Assembly (NCBI GenBank): GCA_028673005.1 | Contig: CM054115.1 | Coordinates: forward strand, 189,637,548-189,701,547 | DNA from: Tanypteryx hageni | Taxonomy: Eukaryota; Arthropoda; Insecta; Odonata; Petaluridae | Length of the DNA: 64,000 bases | Direction of reading: 5' to 3' | Program-made: the position numbers and the translations under genes | In this document: in pieces, positions 52,413 to 64,000 of the stretch | Position numbering within the stretch: position 1 is the stretch's first letter | Layout: every line of letters starts with the position of its first letter | Notes under the pieces: generated by a model | Told to the model about the DNA's origin: nothing | Seen by the model: only the letters and a program-made list of their open reading frames with translations | The model's database searches: none

Positions 52413-54010
52413 TTGTGGAGGCCCCAGGTAGTAGTTAAAAATCCTATTAAAAAATGTGTCCCACCTCATGTAGCTTTAAAAGACAATGAAATTCACTTCC
52501 ATTTAGCTCCAGTTACCAGGCAAGAAATGTACAAAGTAGCTCAGCCATTCAGTAATAAACTATTCTCTGGTTTTGATGATATTCCTGACAGAGTGATTAA
52601 ATTTTCTATCCCACACATTATGGACCCATTGATATATCTATGTAATTTATCATTTACTGAAGGAATCTTCCTAGGAGGTTAAAACTTAGCGAAGTCAAAC
52701 CCTTACTTAAGAAAGGTCATGCAAATGAAGCAAGTAATTATAGACCGATAAGCCTGCTTTCTGACTTTTCAAAAATATTTGAAGGGTTAATATACTCCCG
52801 TCTTCTAGACTTCCTAGGAAAAAAATACCATTATAAGCCCACATCAATATGGTTTCATTAGGCATAAATCAACTGCATCAGCGCTCTGATTTTTTTAGTA
52901 ACACATTAAACGCATTGGTGACATTATTAACTACAGGGATTTTCTTAAATCTTATTAAGGCTTTTGATATTGTCAGTCATGATATCTTACAGCAAATGCT
53001 ACTCAAATATGGTATAACTGGCACTGCCTATGATTGGTTTTGTTCCTACCTTAGTGGAAGGCATCAGACAGTAGAAATTAACTACGTTGATAAAGTCCAT
53101 AAGACAAAGCAGACTTTTCACTCAATGATGAGAGACATAACTCAAGGGGTTCCACCGAGATTCATTTTGTGCCCTGTACTGTTTATTTTATACATTAATG
53201 ATTTGCTTGGATACTTCACAAATGTAAACACTTTTATTTGCAGATGTCACCACACTTTTGATCCATGAGAAATCCCTTCAGGACCTACAAATCAAAGTAA
53301 ATAACACCACGGAAAATCTGGAATATTGGCTTCACTAAAACTTGCTAGCCATTAATGTACAAAAAACCATTTGCATTAATTTCACAAAAAACCCAACTAC
53401 TGCTACATTGCTTAACAAATATTTATCCTTGGTTGAGAGTATGTCCTTTTTGGGAATCCATGTTGAGAAATCTCTGAAGTGGTCTTCTCATGCCACAGTT
53501 TTAGCAGCAAAATTAAGTAAAGAAGTATAAACACTCAGGTTCCTGCGATCAAGCACTAGTCTAGAGATTTTAAAATGTGTTTAATTTTGAAACTTTCAGT
53601 CATTATTAAAATATGGAATTACCTTTTGGGGGGTTCCAGCCAGAGCTTTGATATATTTAAACTGCAGAAGCAAGCTTTCATGAATATACCATCCAGGGAA
53701 TCCTGTAGGACCTACTTTGTTTCTCTACAGATCATGACTCTTCCTTCCGTTTATATTTTTGAGCTAATTTTGTATGTTAAAAGAAACATTTATTTGGACA
53801 ATTTAAATTCAGACTTCCATTCCTATGAAACCTAATCTAACAGAAATATACATGTTTTACAAAGGACAACCCTACATGGCCATAGTAATTATCATCAAGG
53901 GACTAGATTATATAATTCTCTCCCCAGTGTCATAACTGTAACTGAAGATTTTGCCTCATTTAAATATAAATTAAAGAAATTCCTACTTGAGAAACCTATT
54001 CTTCTCAAGA
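52413..54010 (+). pseudogene. Non-LTR retrotransposon RT, decayed
   Basis: Finger region VTRQEMYKVAQPFSNKLFSG and DDIPDRVIKFSIPHIMDPLI, then YRPISLLSDFSKIFE in another frame, motif A NLIKAFDIVSHDILQQMLLK, a YDWFCSYLSGRHQTVEIN block, motif B QGVPPRFILCPVLFILYIND and a C-terminal part with LQKQAFMNIPSRESC. The usual FADD of motif C is split by a frame break (FICRCHHTF in one frame). At least five frame breaks or stops. C-terminal similarity links it to the fragment at 51090-51675. Confidence 0.8.
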
Positions 54011-55076
54011 CAATTTTTGTGTTTATGTAAAGGGAAATGATTCTGTACCTTTTGATTTTCCTTAAATGTATGTTTTGTTTTCTTAAGTTCTGACGCAGTA
54101 CTTTTCTTGTATTGAACTATGTACAAAGATAAACCATTAAACAGAATTTTGAAGCATTTTGTAACAGCAGAAAGAAATCAGAGAACACAAGTGAACAACA
54201 GCAGTTGAATGATGACGGTACCAGAGAACCAGCGAAAAAACGAAGATTAATATTAGCATTTACAGACACTGACTCTTCAGGTGAGGAACCATATACTAGG
54301 GTTGCCAACCATCCATCTTTCGGATGGACACGATTTGTCCATCTTTCTGTAAATTTTACCATTTACTAGTAATTTTGTATATATAATAATCCTCCGTTAC
54401 CCCTCTCTTGCTTATCCACATCCCTTCTCCCTACCCTGCCCTAGTATAAATACATCCTTCACAGCGTTTTTCGGAGATTACTTGCCGAGAGTAGGAGAAG
54501 CCGCTATTGTGTTTGAGTGATTGCCGTGCCTGTGATGACAATTCATACAAATGTTCTCGTATGAACTGTACGAAAAGATAGGGAATTCTCCGCCCCTAGT
54601 TTATGCTAGGTGAAGGTGTCCTGTCGCCCTCAATTGCTATTACCGGTGCAAGGCTAACTGAGATCCTTGTCTCAACCCATCATGTACTATAGCTCCATTT
54701 GCCGGTTCAGGCTATTTGGAGGTAGGTACTCGATACAGGAAAACTATTTCCCTATGTCGCGTAAAACCCCCAAGTTCTTGTCAAAAGTCATTGGTTTTGG
54801 AGTTCTGTCCTCCGTCTTGTAGCATAACTTGCCTCAAGTTATTGTTGTGAGTCGTTGGTTTCGGAGTTCCGTTCTTCGCTTAGTATACAAAGTACAGGGT
54901 TTGGGAGATTTTTCTTCGTCTTTTACAATATCAGCCAATGATAGCTCATTTCCCTCTTTCTTTGATTAAACATATATCAATTTAAATTGACCAACAGTTC
55001 ACAATATTTCTGACATTTTCCCGACATTCAGTGTGTTGTGTTTATTAATTCATTTGTAGAAAATTTCATCCCCATT

Positions 55077-56901
55077 ATGAGTAATAAGAGGCCAAGGACT
55101 TCAATATTGATTGGGAAGAACAATTCTGTTTTATTGATTTGAAAGGAAAGTGTGTTCGTTTATTGTGCAGTGCTTGTGTCGCACTTTCAAAGAAAAGTAA
55201 TGTTGAAAGACATTTTAATATGGTCCATGGAAATTTAAATACTAGTTATCCGTTAAACTCTGAGATCAGGAAAAAGAAAATTTCTGATATGAAATCTATT
55301 TTAACTAAGCAGCAGAGCATTTTTACCAGACCAGTGCAGCAATCAAAAAGAGTAACGATTGCATCACTTAAAATTTCGCATTTGTTTGCCAAGAGGAAAA
55401 AGCCTTTTGAAGATGGCGAGATTGTAAAAGAAGCCATGTTAGCAACTGCTGATTCACTTTTCGAAGATTTTAAAAATAAAAACGAAATTACCTCAGCAAT
55501 CAACACGATTCAGTTATCAGCAAGAACAGTCACAAGAAGAATTGAAGTTATTGCAACCAATATGGAGAAAGAGTTGGCAAATGATTTACAAAAATGTATT
55601 TTCTTGTCGTTGCAACTGGATGAGTCAACATACATATCAGACACTTCTCAATTGGCTATGGTTGTGAAGATGATGTTTAATGATTTTTCTGGAAAGAAGG
55701 AATTTCTTAAAATTCTTCCATTAAAGAGACAAACAAAAGGTGAAGACATTTTTTCAGCTTTTAAAAAATGTCCAAGAAGGTAATATACCATTAATGAAGT
55801 TGACCGCAATTACTACAGATGATGGACCTTCGATGACAGGTTGTAAAAATGGATTTATTGCGCTATTTGAAGAAGACCCTCTCTTTCCAAAATTTATTTC
55901 ATATCACTGCATTATATGCCAAGAAATGTTATGCGCAAAAGTTCTTCATTTTCAACATGTCATGAAAACAGTAACAAAAATAATAAATTCCATAAGAGCC
56001 ATACCAATGCAACACCGATTGTTGAAACTGCTTTTACAAGGTGAATTTGCCGAATTCGATGATCTCCTTTTACATACCGAAGTTAGATGGCTCAGCAGAG
56101 GCAAAATACTTGTGAGGTTTATAAATCTCATAAAGGATGTACAAGAATTTCTCACGTCAAAAAATGAATATTATGCACAGTTGGATGACAAAGCTTGGTT
56201 GATGGATTTCGGATTTCTTGTTAATATAACTATAAAATTGAACGAACTGAACATGGAGATGCAAGGGAAAAATCAACACATTGCAAAAATGATAAGTGCA
56301 GTAGATGCATTCAAATGTAAATTGGCATTGTGGAAGTCTCACCTAGAGAGAAATTCATTATCACATTTCCCGAATATAAAATATATTATTGAGAGTCTGA
56401 CTGATGAAAATGTTACGACTGAATCATTTTCACTACACATTGAAACTCTCCTGAAGGAATTTAATTTTAGGTTTCGTCAGTTTTCTGAAGTGGAACCCAT
56501 AATAACATTCTTTGCTAATCCATTCAATTTTATGGACAATGATATGTCTGTTAATATTGGAGCTTACTTTAATATCGTTAACACTGAGGACTTAGAAATG
56601 GAAATAATAAATATGCAGAATGATATTATTTTAAAGTCACATAAAAATTATGAAAACTTGGAATTTAGTTGACGAAAATCACTATCCATTATTAAGAAAA
56701 TGTGCCCTAAAAATATATTCTTACTGTGCTTCAACATACACTTGCGAGTCCATTTTTTTCAAGCATGAAACACTTGAAATCCAAGTACCGATCAAGACTC
56801 ACCAATTACAATTTAGACAACTGCCTAAGATCAGGTATCTCAAGTTCTGTGCCAAATTATAGCAAGTTGGCTGAAGATATGCAGTCCCTAGTTTCACATT
56901 G
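55077..56901 (+). pseudogene. hAT transposase of ZBED5/GTF2IRD2 type, frameshifted
   Basis: BED-like zinc finger (LLCSACVALSKKSNVERHFN then MVH), the RNase H-like core (CIFLSLQLDESTYISDTSQL, ITTDDGPSMTGCKNGFIALF, then CIICQEMLCAKVL), LHTEVRWLSRGKILVRF, and a dimerisation end with TYTCESIFF and SVPNYSKLAEDMQSLVSH. Frame breaks near 55105, 55785, 56640, 56760 and 56820. Complete in layout but dead. Downstream it ends at hAT termini GGTTGCCGACCCCTG; the 5' terminus was not found. Confidence 0.85.
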
Positions 56902-57034
56902 ATTTATTTTTCATGTTTTTATAATAAATTCTTTAATAGTTTCTCTCTTATATATACAAAAATATCATTTTAATAAATATTGGTACAGATCTACTATTGT
57001 TGCTTTACTTCACGCCCACAATAATTAAAGTTGT

Positions 57035-57140
57035 GCCCTCATAGATAAAGAGGTTGCCGACCACTGATCTTGCATATGCGCCCTTCACGTCCTCAGTAAT
57101 ATAAATTGCGCACTCATAGGTGAAAAGGTTGCCGACCCCT
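57035..57140 (+). repeat. Tandemly duplicated hAT 3' terminus
   Basis: Two direct copies about 77 bp apart: CTCATAGATAAAGAGGTTGC (then CGACCACTG) and CTCATAGGTGAAAAGGTTGC (then CGACCCCTG). The second is the intact terminal sequence of the ZBED5-like hAT element. Confidence 0.75.
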
Positions 57141-58052
57141 GGTCTAGAGGAACAGGAAAAAAAATAAAATAAAAGCAGATTTTAAAAATTTCTTTAAATC
57201 TGCACTGCATTATTTAAATGGTTCCATTTCAACGAAAACGAAATAATGGAAAATCTTTCAAAGTTCTCGTTAAAAAAATATTTTCCCAACTTATGAAGAT
57301 TTTGTGGAAATTATTAAGTTTCAATTTGGGAAATGAAGCAAATTTAAATATGAATTAACTGTTTGAAGAAATTACAACAATAAAAACAAGTTTTGATGGA
57401 TTTAAAAAACTAAAGATTCTATTGAAGCAGTGTATTCTAGCTAAACATGACACATCCTGAAATCTACAAATTTTGAATTTGAAAATATTTTCTGTCATTT
57501 CTTACATTATGAGCATACCTAGTACATCAGCTTACTGCAAGAGGATTTTCAGTATCATGGGTACAAAAAGGCAGGATGAAAAGAATCAGTGCTCTATAAC
57601 AGGTTTATTCAAAGTATGGGCCATGGCCCAATGGTGAGCCGCAAAATGTTGAAAATGGGCCACAAGATCCTTGCCCACAAAGCTTATAGTGCCTTATAGG
57701 TAAAATGGTTATTACTAAATCAGCCGAATACCTTCCTTAGAAAATTTCCCACCCATTCCTGCTGTTAGGGCACTTGTCATCATAGAAACTGCTTAAATTG
57801 TCTTACGTTGAAAGATTACAGTTTCAAATCCTACCATCTAAATATTACATTCCACAAACCTGAAATTTCTATGAGACCTATTGTGTCATGCATTGATTTC
57901 CACACTGATCTCATTAAATGGATAGTTGACGAATTTAAAACCCTACCTAAAAATGCTGAAGATTCATTGAAAATACCAAAAATGTAATACTAAGTGATTC
58001 CCAAGCGTTAGTTTCTTTTGGTGTCACGTCTCTTTCCTAGCATCCAAATAAA

Positions 58053-60130
58053 TACAGTAAAACCCCTATTTAACGAATCGCTGGGGGATTAGAATATATT
58101 TCACTAAATCGATCTTTTCATTAAATGGAGGTTTTCAATTAAAATGAGTTAAATTTATCTTTTTTGCTTGTGTATTAGTTCCATTATACAATACCAGAAT
58201 AAGGCCACTGAAAATGGTCTCTATAATAAAAATCCATTTTTCAATTTTGTATGCACAATACTTATATTAATACTTTTAAAATAAACATTTATAAACAAAT
58301 TCCAGTGACAAACAAGCCTTATTGCTATTGAATATGAAAATTTCTGTAATGCATCATTCATATGATTACAAAAAATAATTTCAAAATTTTCAAAGTATTT
58401 TCAAAATTGACATAAATCTTGAAACAATTTTTCATCCCTCCTTTAAAAAGCTTCATCATACAACATTAAATAGAAAATATTAAAATATATTTGGAATTTC
58501 ACAAAAAATATCAAAATTATTCAAAAACCAAGCATACATAGCTACAAGAAAATTATTTATTAAAATATTCCAGCAAACTTGTTTGCTTCTTCTGGCAGGT
58601 GCTCTGAACATTCAGAACTTCTCGCTCCAAAGAATTTACTTTTGATATAGTAGTGCTGTTCACATCAAAAGAAGTTAAATATCTTCGCACCACTTCAAGT
58701 GCCTGAACCGCTTCACCAAGTGTGGGAACTGATTCTTCTTCTTGTACTGCCTCTTCTTCTACTACTGCCTCTTCTTCCTCTGCCTCTTTGGTATTACAGA
58801 TTTCTTCCACGTCTTGTGGAGGACCAGACGTACTCTCAAGATCATCACACCGGACAAACTCTTCAAAATTTGTGTCCATATCAGGTGCAATTTTCAACCA
58901 ATTTTCGTGGTCAATCACATTGATATCTACATCAATTTCCATAGCATTGTTGCAATTGAACGCAGCCTTATGAAAACAGTTTGATATTGTTTGAGGTGTA
59001 ACTGAATTCCATGCAGCTGTTACCATATGCAAACCCTGAAGGACGCTCAGTATCAAATGTTTATTCATCTCAATGTAGGATACTGCTTTCTGCACCAAAG
59101 CCTTCCTGTACTTTGCTTTCATGGAGTGAATAATGCCCAAGTCAAGTGGCTGCAGATGGCTAGTACAATTAGCTGGAAAAAACACCACTTTAATATTGTG
59201 AAGAAAATCAGTATCTGGAGGGTGTGCCGGACATTTTTCAATAAATAGAAGAATTTTTCTATTTGCACCACCCATCTTTGCATCTAATGATTTCAAAAAT
59301 GTTTTAAATATATCCGTTGTCATTCATGCATTTTTATTACTGGCATATTTACATGGCAATGCCTGTACATTTTTAAAACACCTTGGCTTGGCAAATTTAC
59401 CTATTATTAGAGGCGTCAACTTTTCACTGCCATCTGAATTTGCACATAAAAGTGCAGTTATCCTATATTTACTTCTCTTTCCACCATGGCACTTGTCTCC
59501 TCTAGTAGCAAGAGTTTTTGATGGAAGAAGGTTGAAAAAAATGCGTTTCATCTGCATTAAAAATATCATTCGGCTTATAGCCTTCTAAATACCTTACCAA
59601 TGTTACACTCTTCCAGTAGTCAACAGCTCCTTCATCAACACTAGCACTTTCGCCACAAACACTTTTATATTCAAGTCCATGGTGCTTCTTAAATCTGTCC
59701 AGCCATCCATTGGAACCCTTATTCTATTCTAAGCCTAGTTGCTACCCTAATTGCTTTCTCCTTCAACAGTACACCATTGATTGGGAGGTTGGCGGAGCGC
59801 ATTCCCACAAACCACTCTATCAATATCTTCTCCATTTCATCATATGGTGATGATTTGATATTTTTTCTTTTGATGGCTTTACCCCCACATTTCACTTCTT
59901 CGTCAAGTATTAATTGTTTATTCTTCATTATACAAAACAATGAAGACGGTGCAAGATTAAATTTGCGTGCAATTTCTATCGCAGGCATGCTTGGGTTCTT
60001 TTCCACTTCTTGAATGATTTTCACTTTTTCCGTAATTGTCAGCTTCTTCCTTTTACTAGTAGCCATTATTAAGGAATAAAAATAGTAGAAAGAATATTTT
60101 TCACAATTGCTTCAGGTTTACACAGTGATC
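58053..60130 (-). mobile_element. Tigger-like transposon nested in hAT B
   Basis: The left end CAGTAAAACCCCTATTTAAC follows TA-rich sequence. The transposase runs on the minus strand from 60066. The opposite terminus was not recognised, so the right border is approximate. Confidence 0.72.
58553..60066 (-). pseudogene. Tigger-like transposase, frameshifted, second catalytic Asp changed
   Basis: CENP-B HTH (MPAIEIARKFNLAPSSLFCI, then MKNKQ), then DIFNADETHFF (first Asp), RGDKCHGGKRSKYRITALLC and LTPLIIGKFAKPRCFKN. LLFIEKCPAHPPDT has Glu-Lys where the family has Asp-Asn. HLQPLDLGIIHSMKAKYRKA carries the third Asp. The C-terminal tail is Glu-rich (EEEEAVVEEEAVQEEE). Frame breaks near 59720, 59550 and 59325. 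Confidence 0.82.
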
Positions 60131-60329
60131 GCCGAACAGGCATGCAGCACAACGAAGAGTTGAACTGCTAGATAAGGTAGACGGAGAGGGGACAGGCATT
60201 ACGTCATCGGGATCGGAGTAATCAGCTGACATGTCTCACAAGGGTAGCCCCCAAGGTGTGACACTCGTATCGGAATTCGACATTGCAGAATGAAATTATA
60301 TGCAAAATAACGGACTCCTATTTCTTCCT

Positions 60330-60710
60330 AGGTGCCAACTCGACTTCGTTTACGAGAAAATGTCCTTTTAAAATCGCGATCCGAGAGTCATCGAGATAAG
60401 AACGTTAAAACTTTTTCATGAGCAAAAAAATCAGAAAAGAAGCATATTGTACGTAAAAATTACTATATACGCTCAAAACATTGTGAATGGCTCATCACGC
60501 GCAAGCGGCTACATTGTCTGCTAAGACGGTAGCGGCCGCAAGGAAACCGTAAATCCTACAATGTAATGAATCCCGCTCGTATGTTCCTCATTTCTGGTAT
60601 CACGCTCAGTTACCTGTTGTCATAGTGTGCTATATACTCGACGTCGTTTACGAGAAAATGCCCTTTGAAAATCGCGATCCGAGAGTCATCAAAATAAGAA
60701 CTTTAAATCA
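60330..60710. repeat. Two direct copies of a 70 bp GC-rich unit
   Basis: TCGTTTACGAGAAAATG followed by CGCGATCCGAGAGTCATC occurs at about 60344-60400 and 60643-60700, about 300 bp apart. It lies in hAT B, which also has recurring GCGGCCGC-like words (60530, 61112, 61403). No coding frame. Confidence 0.6.
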
Positions 60711-62560
60711 TGATCAATACATGACGAGATGGTAAAGCGAATGGGTGATCCGTAAAATTATGTTCGTTAAGAATTACGGTGAAGAATTACGATGAAGAAA
60801 ATAGTGGTTACTAGTAGTTGGTGCTTGCATACTGCAAGCATTTCATCTCAACATAAAAAAACATTCATTATTCATATTTCATCATTACACATATATTTTT
60901 AATTCTAAATATTTCACCTCCGCAGCGATTTTCGTTTTTCCCACATGTAAAAATAATAGTTTAAACAATCCCCAAATGTTGCAATTTTAAAAATTTTACA
61001 CATTCTTCATTATGGGATACTGATGCTACACATTTTAGCCAAATTTTAAAGTTGTAGCACTCCTAGAAGTAAAATAATATTTTTGTAATTGTTTAAATTT
61101 AAATAATTTTTAACGGCCGCTGCATATCGTATGTGGTAAAATTGAAATGTTTATTTATGCAAATTTACTACTCTGTAAATAATTTGAAAATTTCAGCTTC
61201 CTAGCTCATCCCGTAGTACCTAAACAGTTATCCAATTGTTTAAACTTTAAGAATTTTTAACTGCCAAACAAATTAAAATATCAAAATTTGTATAATCCCT
61301 ATTTCGTTTTTTTAAGAATTCTACTTACAAAAAAATTCAACTCCGTAGCACATGCGGAAATACATAAACCATGAAAATTTGTTTAAATAATTGCGAATTT
61401 TTAGCGGCCGCATTGTTGCACTTTTTCAAGATATTCGTTTTTTCTAGTCGGTTTTGCACAAAATCCTACCTTTGAAAAAAATTTCGAATCTCCAGCTCAT
61501 CTGGAAGTGCCTAAACATTAGTATCCTCCTATATGTTATATCCTCCTCTGTAAGAGTCGTCGATATATAATGATACAATGATATGCAGATTCATTTTTAA
61601 GATGTAAATTCAGTTCTGCATTTCTGGTTTACAAGCAGCATACATATATTCTTTATATGAAATATTACTTTTTGAACACTGTGTGAAAGATTTAATTAAA
61701 TTATGCTATTTTGTGTTGCATATTCACTAATTATTAATTTATGTGTAGTAATTTTGAATAAAACTGTTTCTGGGCTGCAACATATATATTTTCACAATTT
61801 ACTGGGCCACAGAGAAAAAAGTTTGAAAACCCCTGCTCTATAAAATTAATCGAAGATGAGTTGCTAGTCTTTTTTAAGTTTTCAGAAAATAGTACTGAAT
61901 TTTTAAATTTGATAAAAATTATTAAACGTTTCTTAAATCTATTAAAGAAGAACAAGTATAACATTAAAAAATATATTCTAAAAACATTTTCTGTTAAATT
62001 AAAGAAAAAATAAATACACCATACTAGTTTATTGAGTTTTTCAGTATGATATATGCTATTCGCCAGCTTTTTGAATATATATTTTTCATTTTAATTCTTT
62101 ATTTACTTATGTTATTAACCAAATAATATTTTTTTTTAATTACTATAATATGAATACACTATATTAGATCGATTAAAAATTGGTTTTTAAAGTGATGTTG
62201 AAAAAAATTCTATAAACTTGATCAATAAAATTAGCCACTACCTTTCTCCTTCCCCTTTTATTAAATCAATATTTATTTTCTATTCTTAAAAATTCAAGAT
62301 GTCCAACTTTAGAGATACAAAAAGTTGGCAACCCTACCATATACACAAGCATGCGTGGGAATACCAGAACTGTCTTGTTACATAGAGGAGATTGGATTCT
62401 GGAAACAGAGAATCCTCTCAAATGGTGGAAACTGAATCAACATCATTTTCCATTGTTAGCTACTTTTGCAAAGACAATTCTATGTGTCCCAGTGACATCT
62501 GTACCGTGCAAATGACTGTTTAGATCATCTGCGTATATTGTTAACAAAATGCAAGCATCT

Positions 62561-63250
62561 TGACTTTTCATTTTATAAACTAATACTTACAAATTGAAAT
62601 TAAGTCTTTGACAAAAGTATTACATTTTTCAGTGCTATTTGTTGTTTTCTGCTTGAATGCAAGAGCATTTGCTATGTTAGGAGTTTATGATATGGAATTT
62701 GGCAAGTATGGGTAATAATTACAAATTGTTTTGTTTTAACTTTTTGAGTAATTTCATTGTTTTCATTATATTTTCAGGATGATATAACATTATAAAAAGT
62801 AACATTAAAAAGTCCTTTTTGGTTTAAAAAATGATATTTATGTTTTTTGATAATTTGTAAAATTGTTCGAATTGATCGATTAATTTTTGATTAAAGAAAT
62901 TTTATTAATTGATTAATTTTTTTAATGAATTGCAGCCCTAATCCAAATACATACCGATGCCCATGGTTCATTTTGAATTTTTTCTCATTATCTTATGGAG
63001 ATCCTAATTGCCACCAACCCTTTTAGCTAATCCTGGGTATTGTTTAGCAACACGAAGCTATGGATTTTGGTATATTTTGTGGATGTGATCAATAGTAATA
63101 TAGGAAATTATTGGAAAATATTTGTTGTCTAGAACATTGACTAAATATGTACTCGAATCAACACTAATAACATCAGGATAAGGATAAGAAAGGATGATTA
63201 AGCTCCAGTCTAGAAGAGGACCACGGAGGTGCTGACACCACAAAGAAGAC
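62561..63250. other. Intergenic sequence without recognised gene
   Basis: AT-rich. An AATTGCAGCCCTA stretch near 62931 resembles the end of a hAT element, but the partner was not found. Confidence 0.35.
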
Positions 63251-63251
63251 G

Positions 63252-64000
63252 ATGAAAGACGTTGAAGACGGGGGCCATATATCATATAATAAAGAAGTCA
63301 AAAATCCAGGTAAGGGAATAAGAATTCTTCAGGTAAATTGTAGGAGTATCTTAAATAAATGTAAAGAGTTTGCAACCCTAGTTGAGACAACAGAAGCAGA
63401 TTTAATTGTCGGTACCGAGTTGTCGTTAAAAAATGATATTGATTCTAAAGAAATCTTTCCAGGCGGGTTCACTACTTATAGAAGGGATCAAAACCAGAGG
63501 GTGGAGGTGTATTTATATGCATAAAAGATGAAATTCTTAGTAATTTAATATGGGTTGATGAACATAGTGAACTTTTGTGCGTAAAAATATACGGAAGAAA
63601 GAGTAATAAAGCCTTAAATACCATAGGTGGATACAGAAAACTAGGGGAAAATTTTAACATTCTAGAGACCCTTTATAGCCATGTAAATGAAAAAACGGTT
63701 AGCAATGGAGTAGTAATTGCAGGAGATTTAAATCTCTCAAAGGTCAACTGGGACGGGCCATCTATGGAAGGAGGTAAAGTGCAGGAACTGGTATACAACC
63801 TCATAGGTCATGGGGGGCTTAAGCAGGTAACCAATATCTCAACAAGAGGGGAAAATATTTTAGACATTTTTCTTCTAAGACCGTCTGACTCATTCGTGAG
63901 TTGTGAAACCTTCTAAGGCATTAGTGATCACAAGGCGGTTTTAGCTGAGTTGGAGTTCGAAACTGACCGCGTGAAAAGGGATCGTAAGCAAGTCATTTGG
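63252..64000 (+). mobile_element. CR1-like LINE endonuclease region, runs off the window
   Basis: GIRILQVNCRSILNKCKEFA (NxRS motif), EADLIVGTELSLKND (catalytic Glu), then after a frame break GVVIAGDLNLSKVNWDG (GDLN motif) and GISDHKAVLAELEFE (SDH motif). All key endonuclease motifs are present, but frame slips at about 63510 and a stop at 63914 make this copy inactive. Same family as the element at 24151-26128. Confidence 0.83.

Larger units (their letters stand above)
57600..61835. mobile_element. hAT element B, nested, with perfect 8 bp target duplication
   Basis: Starts CAGGTTTATTCAAAGTATGG and ends AAAAAAGTTTGAAAACCCCTG (last 20 bases), flanked by CTCTATAA at 57592-57599 and 61836-61843. 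Removing it rejoins the dimerisation domain of hAT A. No transposase of its own remains visible; its interior is occupied by a Tigger element and by anonymous sequence (60.2-61.8 kb). Confidence 0.85.
54297..62336 (+). mobile_element. hAT element A (8.0 kb), with perfect 8 bp target duplication
   Basis: Begins TAGGGTTGCCAAC and ends GTTGGCAACCCTA (13 bp perfect TIR). Flanked on both sides by CCATATAC (54289-54296 and 62337-62344). Its own transposase C-terminus is at 57500-57599 continuing at 61844-61945: SIPSTSAYCKRIFSIMGTKR, QDEKNQCSI, then LIEDELLVFFKFSENSTEF. The interruption is hAT element B. It also contains the ZBED5-like hAT gene at 55077-56901. Confidence 0.88.
54130..62560 (+). pseudogene. 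ZBED1-like hAT remnant split by a younger hAT
   Basis: Left part: SENTSEQQQLNDDGTREPAK then KRRLILAFTDTDSSGEE. Right part, after 62345: NPLKWWKLNQHHFPLLATFA and KTILCVPVTSV, then SSAYIVNKMQAS and stop, the standard hAT C-terminus. The two parts are separated exactly by the element 54297-62336 and its duplicated target CCATATAC. Confidence 0.75.

Noticed and set aside
58699..58984. Three plus-strand frames rich in Ser or Leu
   Set aside because: Complement of the Glu-rich tail of the Tigger transposase on the minus strand.

Overview
The window is a piece of an animal nuclear genome, most likely an arthropod. It is AT-rich, has one intron-rich housekeeping gene, and is full of CR1-like LINEs, hAT elements and pogo/Tigger DNA transposons. 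I cannot name the species. No virus, prokaryotic gene, CRISPR array or rRNA gene was seen.

The only host gene I can support is the 3' two thirds of POLR1A (RPA1/RPA190, largest subunit of RNA polymerase I). It lies on the + strand with 19 coding exons at 792-984, 14214-14387, 14953-15111, 17272-17438, 20969-21254, 22466-22594, 22674-22838, 23475-23665, 23754-23988, 29342-29619, 34842-35000, 35262-35403, 35874-35973, 42644-42747, 42823-42942, 43043-43204, 44386-44496, 44629-44821 and 46958-47070. Phases join without a break into about 1,059 residues ending in TAG, followed by AATAAA. The 5' part of the gene lies upstream of the window.

Nearly everything else is transposon. Intron 985-14213 holds several Tigger remnants and the main discovery. 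A 4.5 kb block (about 5690-10226) is spliced into an older Tigger transposase gene. It consists of a 5'-truncated CR1-like LINE followed by 2.75 kb of antisense POLR1A sequence with four exons and their introns. The same LINE-plus-exon block exists in reverse orientation at the authentic locus (21392-25010). The two copies obey x + y = 31575 with no net indel over 3.2 kb and only a handful of substitutions. I read this as LINE-mediated 3' transduction: a LINE sitting antisense in intron 23989-29341 was read through into POLR1A, and the product was inserted back into an upstream intron of the same gene. The result is a roughly 3.6 kb inverted repeat flanking four POLR1A exons, which could drive dsRNA formation or exon circularisation. 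An assembly artefact must be excluded.

Other layout: a TIR element with a nested LINE and MITE fills 24067-28698. A DNA transposon with roughly 500 bp TIRs, an intact two-exon DDD transposase and tRNA-like boxes in each TIR occupies 31200-34569. An element encoding a multi-copy invertebrate protein of unknown function occupies 36519-39505. Downstream of POLR1A (47.1-64 kb) there are hAT remnants, two opposed LINE fragments, and a four-level nest (hAT remnant > hAT > hAT > Tigger) with perfect 8 bp target duplications. The window ends inside a LINE endonuclease domain.
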